Shown here piece after piece: positions 26,401-36,010 of a stretch of DNA of 64,000 bases. The stretch is from Scolanthus callimorphus (Eukaryota > Cnidaria > Anthozoa > Actiniaria > Edwardsiidae). The notes under the pieces were generated by a model. The model was not told the DNA's origin. It worked only from the letters and a program-made list of their open reading frames with translations, and did not search any database. The stretch is from contig CM066913.1 of the NCBI GenBank assembly GCA_033964015.1, positions 8,922,953-8,986,952 on the forward strand. Direction: 5' to 3'. The translations under genes were made by a program, and so were the position numbers. Position 1 is the stretch's first letter; each line of letters opens with the position of its first letter.

Positions 26401-29400
26401 TTGCCACACATGACCAACATTGAATGGGTGGGGGGAGGGGAGGGGGACTAAACCATTTCGGGTTTTAGTAGAATTGAAGAGTAATGGGTGCAAGTGTCTC
26501 AACACTTTTGTCCGCCATTGTCTGAGGCAAAAACACAGTAGGCTATACTACTTTGGTGCCTTTTTTTTCCTATCGGACATTTAACGTATTAGACCATGTA
26601 TTTTTTCCAAGTAAGGTATGGAACAAGGATAACGTTGCTAGGTAATTTTTTAATTAGTGACGTCACAGTCAGAAATTACTAAGAAATCAAGGTCAACCTG
26701 AGCGCGCGCCATTCGCGGCTTTTTTCATATCACTGCTGTGTCAGCAAGCGTGATGATGTTTCACTGTCCTGTTTCTCCGCTAAACATTGCGTACATTTAC
26801 TATGCACATATAGATCAAAACATTTCGGCCCAGAAAATATGTCTGAGACTGAAAAATTCAAGATCGGGCTTATATCAGTTGAAAAACTGCTAATTGGAAC
26901 ACTAAAACAGAATGATTGAGTTAGAAACCGATCCTTAGATCTGATAGTCGAAAAAAGGGGGAAAAGAATTGAATGTTAACTATGTATCCTGCATATTTAT
27001 TGTATGTTTTTTGATTGTAATGAGTGTAGAAATTGATTTTACATACAGAAAATTTAAAAAGAAGAAGTGTTTCTCCTAGATCGTATTCGGCATGCGGCTT
27101 GTCATGTGTCCCCCACCCCTCCCTCCCAGTGAAGTTATCCACAGGGAGCCCCGCAGAGCTAAGAAACAACCCTTAATATTTAATCCAAACACACATATAT
27201 CAACATGAAAAGAAGAAATGCCGTCTTTCTCATGAAGCTCTTTCTACCGAGCACGAAATGGTGGCGCTGAATTCCAAAAAGTATCGATAAACCACGGTTA
27301 ACCACGATAAACCACGAAAATTATAATGAAAAGAGATCTTTATTTTTATTCAGGGTTTACGTGGTTAATTGTGGTTTATCGTACTGAAAGCTAAGCATTT
27401 CTTTCTTGCTCACCACGAGTCACTAGAGTAGTACTAGACTAGAAGTATCTATTTAGATAGTGAAGTGCTCGGAGGGGAAGCTACTCTTTACAAAGTGTTT
27501 TGTTTAGTGTATAAAAATGAGGCGTCTGCAATATTGTAAACAGTGCAAGAAATTTAATAAACTATTAAATTGTATACATACTGTAAGCTGATTATTTTCA
27601 ATGTGATCTGAAGGTTGCTAAAACAACCACATTTCAACTGTTTTTTTTTTTCAACTGTTTCTACAGTTCTAACAAACATTTCAGAAAATAGCAATCTTTT
27701 TACAATTAAATGTCTGCTTACTCTGTTATGAAACAAAGTTATTGTTGACTCTAATCCTCTAACAACTCAACATTGGACGTGAACAGTTGATCCAATGGTT
27801 CTGCACAGTGATTTGATTTGTAAGCAATAATATTTGCAAACTTCTCCCGGTAGCGTAATGACTTCTGCTGCAGTTATCCAAATGTATCGAGGGGTGTACA
27901 CAATTGCACAATAAATATCAATGTTCATGTATGTTTCAGGAATTAGGTCCGAGATCAGAAACATGATTTCTAAAGCAGGATTTGCAATTACAGTAGCTTG
28001 GTTTCTTGTGTTGGTTGAATATTCTAGCTGCACAGCCATTTTCTTTATTCAGTTCTGGCATTGTTTCAGTTGAGTAATAATAACAGCATTATACTTTTCA
28101 TGCAGCATCGAACCAGTTTTTTCACATTATTTTACCAAAGTCAGTCATTTTGTTCTTGACATAATTATTTCCATAATAACAGACACTGGTGTCCTTGCAG
28201 TTGATGTCTATGCTTGGTCGGTTCTGACACTCTGTAAAAGCTTCCAATCGTCTGCTGATTGACTCCAATCTGTCATCGTTGTTCATGCAATATAATTGCC
28301 CAACAACTCCTTGCCATATTCATTTTTAAACCTTGTTTGGATAGCAATAACAATTAGTTTTGGTTGCTTCTTCTCTGCAATGGTAATAAATGATGTCACT
28401 CCCTTGATTTTTGCTTGCCGTAGATTTTGGGGTTCTGTGTAGATAATGTCAAGTCTTATTATCATTTTTCACATGTAATCAGTGTATGGCAACTTGAAAC
28501 CACTGAAGAGGATGTTGTGCTGGGTGCTTAGAGGGGTTATTCATTGTGACGCTAGGATGGATCTACAAAAACGAAAAAAAGAAATTAAAAATTAAATTAA
28601 AAAGAGCAACAACAACAACAACAAGAGATTGTATTATCATTTACTTACCTGGACAAACAGAACAAATACATGTTAAATGATATTGCATAGGAAGTGCTAT
28701 TTTGTTTTTAATTTTGCCCCAATATTTTATTCAGCTTATTGTAAGCTGTAGCAACAAATATTGGACACTTAATTATAGCTTTTAATAGATTATTTTGGTT
28801 CTGGATAATCCCTCCAAGTCGGAGGAGACCTGATCGTTGCAGGCAACCCCCAAAATATGGGGAGATTTGGAAAAGCCAAACGTCTTGTGTTCTTGTTCGA
28901 CAGCAAGGGTAGCCATTGTCGATAGACGTCCGTTCCAAATTCGCTCTAGGACTCGCAAAAGCTGCAGTGAAAATGTTCTTACACCAGTGAAAAATACGCT
29001 TTGAAAGCTGCGATAACTTGAATGAATGTAATTAAGACAATTCATAACTTTAGCTTACCAATATTATCTCCGACAAACTTCGCAAAAAAGACATCCACAT
29101 CCAAATCTCTTGCTGCTCACGTGAAATGATCTGTGCAAAGGAGCCTGGGAACTTCGTACTGCGCATGTACCACAGGTAACCCGCGCCGTATTTTCAAGCA
29201 AACAAGGGGCTGCACGCAGAAATGTATGGCACTGACTTGTCACCGAACCGAAAAATCATTCGGCTAGAAAAAAAAATCGTACCGCGCATGTACCACAGGT
29301 AACCCGCGCCGTATTTTCAAGCAACAAGGGGCTGCAATCAGGGCTTTCAGTAGATGTATGGCACTGACTTGTCACTGAACCGAAAAATCATTCGGCTAGA

Positions 29401-32400
29401 AAAAAAAATTAGTACAGCGCATGTACCACAGGTAACCCGCACCGTATTTTCAAGCAACAAGGGGCTGCAATCAGGGCTTTTCGGCTAGAAAAAAAAATTC
29501 GTACCGCGCATGTACCACAGGTAACCCGCGCCGTATTTTCAAGCAACAAGGGGCTGCAATCAGGGCTTTCAGTAGATGTATGGCACTGACTTGTCACTGA
29601 ACCGAAAAATCATTCGGCTAGAAAAAAAATTCGTACCGCGCATGTACCACAGGTAACCCGCGCCGTATTTTCAAGCAACAAGGGGCTGCAATCAGGGCTT
29701 TCAGTAGATGTATGGCACTGACTTGTCACTGAACCGAAAAATCATTCGGCTAGAAAAAAAATTCGTACCGCGCATGTACCACAGGTAACCCGCGCCGTAT
29801 TTTCAAGCAACAAGGGGCTGCAATCAGGGCTTTCAGTAGATGTATGGCACTGACTTGTCACTGAACCGAAAAATCATTCGGCTAGAAAAAAAAAATCGTA
29901 CCGCGCATGTGCCACAAGTAACCCGCGCCATATTTTCAAGCAAACAAGGGGCTACACTCAGTTTGAAAACCAATGTATGCCACTGACTTGTCACTGAACC
30001 GAAAAAAGCGGTTTGTATGTATACCTACGTGCAAATCAAGGCAAAATTAGACTTGCTCTCCGCTCGCTGCGCTCGCTCCGAGCAATTACTTCAAGTTTAC
30101 TTTCTCTATGAGCTACATTGCATAGTTCCTAAGAAACTCGTGTCCGAAATGGTCGATTTACCGATTTACCGAATTGCCGATTTACCGACTCTCCATGGCG
30201 CATTACGAAATCTTCCCTCCTTTTAAACTTATGTCCGCTTGGCCATACGTTACAAGATAAAACCAACGCAATGCCTTCCCTACAGACTCTTCGCTACCTC
30301 AATCAGATGAACATTCACGCAGCAATTCCATGATTTGTATTCACTTAGTTCGGAGACAGAACGCACGCTCCCAATTCCCTTAGTCGTCACTGGCAAAAAC
30401 CACAGGGTTCCCAATCTGAGAGAATTGTTTAAGCCTTAACAACGTCAATTCGAATTTAAAACGAATTTCTTTTTTTCAGAAATGCTATCTCTGGTCCTCT
30501 ATTTACGATTCATTAACAAATTACATTTCTTTACTGAGAGACAACGGCGTAAAGCAACCCCTTTTTCTATTTATGTTTTCAGACAGTCTGAGGCAAAAAC
30601 ACAGTAGGCTATACTACTTTGGTGCCTTTTTTTTCCTATCGGACATTTAACGTATTAGACCATGTATTTTTTCCAAGTAAGGTATGGAACAAGGATAACG
30701 TTGCTAGGTAATTTTTTAATTAGTGACGTCACAGTCAGAAATTACTAAGAAATCAAGGTCAACCTGAGCGCGCGCCATTCGCGGCTTTTTTCATATCACT
30801 GCTGTGTCAGCAAGCGTGATGATGTTTCACTGTCCTGTTTCTCCGCTAAACATTGCGTACATTTACTATGCACATATAGATCAAAACATTTCGGCCCAGA
30901 AAATATGTCTGAGACTGAAAAATTCAAGATCGGGCTTATATCAGTTGAAAAACTGCATTAATTGGAACACTAAAACAGAATGATTGAGTTAGAAACCGAT
31001 CCTTAGATCTGATAGTCGAAAAAAGGGGAAAAGAATTGAATGTTAACTATGTATCCTGCATATTTATTGTATGTTTTTGATTGTAATGAGTGTAGAAATT
31101 GATTTTACATACAGAAAATTTAAAAAGAAGAAGTGTTTCTCCTAGATCGTATTCGGCATGCGGCTTGTCATGTGTCCCCCACCCCTCCCTCCCAGTGAAG
31201 TTATCCACAGGGAGCCCCGCAGAGCTAAGAAACAACCCTTAATATTTAATCCAAACACACATATATCAACATGAAAAGAAGAAATGCCGTCTTTCTCATG
31301 AAGCTCTTTCTACCGAGCACGAAATGGTGGCGCTGAATTCCAAAAAGTATCGATAAACCACGGTTAAACACGATAAACCACGAAAATTATAATGAAAAGA
31401 GATCTTTATTTTTATTCAGGGTTTACGTGGTTAATCGTGGTTTATCGTACTGAAAGCTAAGCATTTCTTTCTTGCTCACCACGAGTCACTAGAGTAGTAC
31501 TAGATTACTTCAAGTTTACTTTCTCTATGAGCTACATTGCATAGTTCCTAAGAAACTCGTGTCCGAAATGGTCGATTTACCGATTTACCGAATTGCCGAT
31601 TTACCGACTCTCCATGGCGCATTACGAAATCTTCCCTCCTTTTAAACTTATGTCCGCTTGGCCATACGTTACAAGATAAAACCAACGCAATGCCTTCCCT
31701 ACAGACTCTTCGCTACCTCAATCAGATGAACATTCACGCAGCAATTCCATGATTTGTATTCACTTAGTTCGGAGACAGAACGCACGCTCCCAATTCCCTT
31801 AGTCGTCACTGGCAAAAACCACAGGGTTCCCAATCTGAGAGAATTGTTTAAGCCTTAGCAACGTCAATTCGAATTTAAAACGAATTTCTTTTTTTCAGAA
31901 ATGCTATCTCTGGTCCTCTATTTACGATTCATTAACAAATTACATTTCTTTACTGAGAGACAACGGCGTAAAGCAACCCCTTTTCTATTTATGTTTTCAG
32001 ACTGTCTGAGGCAAAAACACAGTAGGCTATACTACTTTGGTGCCTTTTTTTTCCTATCGGACATTTAACGTATTAGACCATGTATTTTTTCCAAGTAAGG
32101 TATGGAACAAGGATAACGTTGCTAGGTAATTTTTTAATTAGTGACGTCACAGTCAGAAATTACTAAGAAATCAAGGTCAACCTGAGCGCGCGCCATTCGC
32201 GGCTTTTTTCATATCACTGCTGTGTCAGCAAGCGTGATGATGTTTCACTGTCCTGTTTCTCCGCTAAACATTGCGTACATTTACTATGCACATATAGATC
32301 AAAACATTTCGGCCCAGAAAATATGTCTGAGACTGAAAAATTCAAGATCGGGCTTATATCAGTTGAAAAACTGCATTAATTGGAACACTAAAACAGAATG

Positions 32401-34587
32401 ATTGAGTTAGAAACCGATCCTTAGATCTGATAGTCGAAAAAAGGGGGAAAAGAATTGAATGTTAACTATGTATCCTGCATATTTATTGTATGTTTTTTGA
32501 TTGTAATGAGTGTAGAAATTGATTTTACATACAGAAAATTTAAAAAGAAGAAGTGTTTCTCCTAGATCGTATTCGGCATGCGGCTTGTCATGTGTCCCCC
32601 ACCCCTCCCTCCCAGTGAAGTTATCCACAGGGAGCCCCGCAGAGCTAAGAAACAACCCTTAATATTTAATCCAAACACACATATATCAACATGAAAAGAA
32701 GAAATGCCGTCTTTCTCATGAAAGCTCTTTCTACCGAGCACGAAATGGTGGCGCTGAATTCCAAAAAGTATCGATAAACCACGGTTAACCACGATAAACC
32801 ACGAAAATTATAATGAAAAGAGATCTTTATTTTTATTCAGGGTTTACGTGGTTAATCGTGGTTTATCGTACTGAAAGCTAAGCATTTCTTTCTTGCTCAC
32901 CACGAGTCACTAGAGTAGTACTAGATTACTTCAAGTTTACTTTCTCTATGAGCTACATTGCATAGTTCCTAAGAAACTCGTGTCCGAAATGGTCGATTTA
33001 CCGATTTACCGAATTGCCGATTTACCGACTCTCCATGGCGCATTACGAAATCTTCCCTCCTTTTAAACTTATGTCCGCTTGGCCATACGTTACAAGATAA
33101 AACCAACGCAATGCCTTCCCTACAGACTCTTCGCTACCTCAATCAGATGAACATTCACGCAGCAATTCCATGATTTGTATTCACTTAGTTCGGAGACAGA
33201 ACGCACGCTCCCAATTCCCTTAGTCGTCACTGGCAAAAACCACAGGGTTCCCAATCTGAGAGAATTGTTTAAGCCTTAACAACGTCAATTCGAATTTAAA
33301 ACGAATTTCTTTTTTTCAGAAATGCTATCTCTGGTCCTCTATTTACGATTCATTAACAAATTACATTTCTTTACTGAGAGACAACGGCGTAAAGCAACCC
33401 CTTTTTCTATTTATGTTTTCAGACAATGGTGGACAAAAGTCGTTGAGACACACACGTAAAATTGGTCGGCTATGTCCAAAAGACCTCTCCCCGGTAAACC
33501 AGCCTGTTTTCACCCCCTCCCCTTTTCAATGTTGAGCTCCGGACCCCGGCACAACTTTTGCCACACATGACCAACATTGAATGGGTGGGGGGAGGGGAGG
33601 GGGACTAAACCATTTCGGGTTTTAGTAGAATTGAAGAGTAATGGGTGCAAGTGTCTCAACACTTTTGTCCGCCATTGTAGATGAGTCGCAACGATGTATC
33701 TACTGATTCTATTTATCAGATAAATTGTCGTATAACTAGCCTTAGCAATCGCAAACCAACGCGTTTTACTTACTATTAAACAAAATCTGCTTGGTTCGTG
33801 GCTCATCAAATTTCTCTCCTCTGTGGCAGAGTCGCTGGCAAATGTTTCCCTGTTTGACAGGAACGAACGCATCGATCCCGTTCCACTCCAGCGTCGCCTG
33901 CTGGCGCGAATCTCCAATGAAACCATTCTTTATGACTGTAAATCCAAGAAAGCTTCTTTATCAACTTGTTTAAATTTGTGACGATTCCGCGTTTTAATGT
34001 TAAAAATAGCTCACATTGTTAAAAGGAATGAGAAATTGAGCGAGACGATAAACATTGTTTCAGCAGTCATCAAACCAAAACCAAGAGTGTAAAAATGATC
34101 TCAAAGAAACGATTAAGTTTCATTTCGCTACTTCGCTAAGGCGCATAGCATGAAACATTTGACATCGGCCATCGGTGTCAGGGAAGCTGAATGGAACTGT
34201 CAAAGCATTACTACAAAACAACATACATATAAAACACTTCTCTTATGGAAGAATAAAACATTACACAACTCTGTGTAATACTGAAACAACTAGCCGAGCT
34301 AGAGAATAGTTTTTCTTTCATTTCATTTCCAGACTTCTTGAAATGGGGTGTGCTTGTCTTTCCTTGTACACGTGTTTCATCGCCAAAGTTACAGAAAAGC
34401 AATTTACTGATGCTGTTCAGTGTGGTTTGTTGTGTATAAGAGCTGCCCTGCACTATTACATACCCGATATATGGTTGCCTTTAAAAGCTTGCTCATCTTG
34501 TGCCCATTTGTTAACACAAACTACAGATAATCCGCTTACAGGTATTTCTTCTGCTCCATCTGTTTCGAAGCTGGGGTTGTCTCCCAT
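14496..34587 (-). CDS. ABCG half-transporter (white/ABCG family), copy 2, with one-base loss in the signature exon
   Basis: Tandem paralogue of the ABCG gene to its left, seen whole. Exons: 34587-34464, 33935-33774, 26150-26102, 24944-24758, 22277-22206, 22092-21995, 21742-21576, 21499-21428, 21357-21255, 21084-21022, 20862-20828, 20427-20322, 19710-19579, 18699-18607, 18136-18079, 17522-17445, 15897-15792, 15274-15171, 14909-14821, 14597-14496. They total 2000 nt; one restored base gives 666 residues, a normal half-transporter length. Walker A lies near residues 110-118, Walker [14 protein letters not shown] near 238, [14 protein letters not shown] follows, and the membrane domain starts near 377. 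The final exon is one hydrophobic helix ending ITSKKY. Start: ATG at 34587, three bases after an acceptor, and a same-length exon exists in copy 1. Exon 22092-21995 is 98 nt against 99 in copy 1, and the missing base falls in the ISGGE signature. Whether that is real or an assembly error is open; VCP in this window has the same type of loss. Confidence 0.9.
14937..14999 (-). pseudogene. Duplicated fragment of the ABCG copy 2 penultimate exon
   Basis: The segment copies the acceptor and first codons of exon 14909-14821, including the CTCCACAG acceptor at 14977-14984 and the start of [12 protein letters not shown]. It breaks off and runs back into a second copy of the intron sequence. It offers a decoy acceptor 67 bp upstream of the real one. 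Copy 1 has only one copy of this sequence. Confidence 0.7.
15519..15746. mobile_element. TIR element (MITE), same family as 58188-58398
   Basis: CTAAACTAGGACACATGTAG and ATGTTGCGCGCTACATGTGT-type ends face each other over about 230 bp. A second copy with the same ends lies in the last VCP intron. The interior is rich in GGAAACAT and CGCGAGAAAC motifs. Non-coding. Confidence 0.65.
15902..16548. repeat. 50-bp tandem array abutting an ABCG copy 2 splice acceptor
   Basis: Thirteen nearly identical 50-bp units, each starting ACAGAACGAGCGCAAGAGG. In gene sense each unit carries the pyrimidine-rich stretch that precedes the acceptor of exon 15897-15792. In copy 1 the equivalent intron has this sequence once, so the array arose after the gene duplication. 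Confidence 0.9.
16834..17297. repeat. 20-bp tandem array
   Basis: About 23 copies of ATACCATACCAAACATTAGT with few changes and one 19-bp unit, inside the ABCG copy 2 intron between exons 17522-17445 and 15897-15792. AT-rich, no coding content. Confidence 0.95.
17651..17894. mobile_element. MITE with TTAA ends in an ABCG copy 2 intron
   Basis: TTTAAAGGGGCACTCGCACG on the left pairs with CGTGCGAGTGCCCGTTTAAA on the right, with TTAA at both ends. 244 bp, non-coding. Confidence 0.65.
18812..18984. mobile_element. Short TIR element (MITE)
   Basis: ATGGACGATTCCAGCTATAA on the left faces TTATAGCTGGAATCGTCCAT on the right, 173 bp in all. The ends are 20-bp perfect inverted repeats. Non-coding, in an ABCG copy 2 intron. 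Confidence 0.65.
22365..24335. repeat. 21-bp pyrimidine-rich minisatellite, about 94 copies
   Basis: A 21-bp unit (CCTACTCCTCTCCCACCTGC plus one base) runs for nearly 2 kb. The plus strand is almost pure C/T with single G and A steps. No frame contains stops, so very long open frames (SPTCSYS, LLLLSHL and PAPTPLP repeats, and Gly/Arg-rich repeats on the minus strand) appear by default and are not genes. A shortened variant unit containing CCTGGCTCCTCCTC recurs at about 23003, 23672 and 24258, showing larger duplicated blocks. It fills an ABCG copy 2 intron. Confidence 0.95.
24336..24750. repeat. Degenerate CT-rich tract
   Basis: Continues the strand bias of the neighbouring minisatellite with loosely repeated TCCTCTTCC and CATATTCACTGT motifs, up to the donor of exon 24944-24758. 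No gene is visible. Confidence 0.7.
25073..25540. mobile_element. TTAA-flanked TIR element with a nested retrotransposon tail
   Basis: The ends TTTAAAGCCCGTTTACACTT and CTGTAAACCGGTCTTTAAA are inverted repeats with TTAA at both boundaries. Inside, at about 25330-25503, is an AT-rich stretch with AATAAA followed by an ATT microsatellite, as at the 3' end of many LINEs on the plus strand. It therefore looks like one element inserted into another. It lies in the copy 2 intron beside the Walker A exon. Confidence 0.5.
27439..30085 (-). mobile_element. 2.65-kb insert, possibly Helitron-like
   Basis: Comparison with the two uninterrupted units gives the insertion point exactly, between A and T (TACTAGA / TTACTTC). 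Read on the minus strand the insert ends ACTTCTAG before T, preceded by the hairpin TATCTAAATAGATA; a CTRR end next to a hairpin and insertion between A and T are Helitron traits. The expected TC at the other end is not seen. It holds short minus-strand open stretches (27767-28039, 28283-28465, 28782-29045) with no firm identity, and a tandem array at one end. Confidence 0.4.
29150..30005. repeat. About 132-bp tandem array
   Basis: About six to seven units, each with CGCGCATGTACCACAGGTAA and CAAGCAACAAGGGGCTGCAA, some internally deleted. It occupies one end of the 2.65-kb insert. Minisatellites near one end are common in non-autonomous Helitrons and other small elements. Confidence 0.85.
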
Positions 34588-35149
34588 GTTCTGCTTGTTT
34601 TTAAGTCAGTTTTGATGCTTCAAAATACTTACTTATTATTAATCAAGCTGCAGTCACACAAGACACCCATCGTTAAAAATTTAATATATTTCATTCTTAT
34701 TGTACAGGTGAACAACATCGCTGCTACCCCCTTCAGGGTATAGTTTCCATTTATCTCGAAAGATGATGAACCTAATTTTAAGAAAATCAAATCTACTTTC
34801 CGAAACGCATTGCAGAACTTGGGAAACTACAGTGAATGTACGTCCAACGCTTTAGCCGTTTATAACATGTGTTGATGTGAGAATCTTACAATTTATTTCT
34901 CAAACCTCAACATTACAAACAATAGCCTTGTAATGTTATTATTCTTAGCTTTTAAGGAACCAACAACATTTCAAAACTGCACCCCCCTGCTGTGCCCGTA
35001 AAAAAACATCATAAGCATAAGGATTTATGATGCGGTGAAAAAAATATGTAACAATTAGTCCATGCAAAAGTGCTTTCACGCAAAATTCAAGTTTTTTTTC
35101 TTTATCACACATATATTTCCTAAAAGTCGTTATACAAGTTATACCATCG

Positions 35150-35407
35150 TATGCATTGCTACGCGACCTCAAAATTCACTGTTGAGCGATTGGCGATTTA
35201 ACGCAAGAAAATTGTTGTCAATAGTTTTCTTGAACCAGAAAGTTAAACATTCGAGTCAAAAAGCCAAAGGATAGCTTAAAACCATTTTGGTTGGTTTTGC
35301 AATCAATGTCGGCCCGCTGAAGTGGCCGAATCGAGCGTTTCGGTTTAATTGACGGCTAAAAATCGCCCATCGCAACATTGAATTTTGAGGTCGCGTAGCA
35401 ATGCATA
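35150..35407. mobile_element. TIR element (MITE) upstream of ABCG copy 2
   Basis: TATGCATTGCTACGCGACCT and its inverted copy AGGTCGCGTAGCAATGCATA bound a 258-bp segment. The rest of 34590-36010, the spacer between the ABCG copy 2 start and the lectin gene 3' end, shows no gene that I can support. Confidence 0.65.
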
Positions 35408-36010
35408 CAGTGGTAACAATTGTGAAAATTGCATCTCTTAGTTGTATTTGGCACGTTGGGGGTACGCCACAACTGAATGCGCACGTTGTCAACTACATTT
35501 GTCAGTCCATAAATCCCACCTTCATCTACTGTTTGCATTATAGAGCTACACTACAGCATGTGAACAGGATCTCGATCTAACGGGATCTCGGCTCGAGATA
35601 CTCTTGCGCTTGGCGTGCTTAACACTTAACCCTCACTGGGATTTTCATAATTCTGCGTACCGACCAACAACCGCGGTTTGACTTCCGTCAACCAATGACG
35701 GGTGAACAACTGTGGGTGATTTCACAGAGGCAGATCAGTGATAGAGCTTGTGAACTGATAGTGTATAGCTACGCTACAAAACACAAGTTTTCGCTATAAA
35801 ATGAAAACCAAACTCAGAAACCATGCGTGGACTTGACTCAAAGGTTTGATTGACAGAAGCCAAAACGCAGTTTGGCGTTCAGAAATGTCAAGTGTGAGTT
35901 CGCACAATTATGAAAATCGATCCGAAAAACGAAAACCCCTCGATCCGCCATGAGATTGTACCGAATACACTCTTTCTATAGTTTTCGTACTGTAAGCATA
36001 ATTCCTGTTA

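Larger units (their letters stand above)
26267..33677. mobile_element. 7.4-kb composite block bounded by two MITEs with outer TA sites
   Basis: Two copies of a 254-bp inverted-repeat element (ends CAATGGTGGACAAAAGT and ACTTTTGTCCGCCATTG) lie at 26267-26520 and 33424-33677. TA flanks only the outer ends (26265-26266 and 33678-33679). Between them are three copies of a 1.42-kb unit: 26521-27438 continued at 30086-30586, then 30587-32004 and 32005-33423. The first is interrupted by a 2.65-kb insert. The whole block occupies the ABCG copy 2 intron between exons 33935-33774 and 26150-26102. Short open frames inside the units have no recognisable product. Confidence 0.8.

Noticed and set aside
26921..32655. 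Repeated frame [15 protein letters not shown]... in three places
   Set aside because: It recurs because the 1.4-kb unit is triplicated. It has no family resemblance and ends variably after one-base changes.
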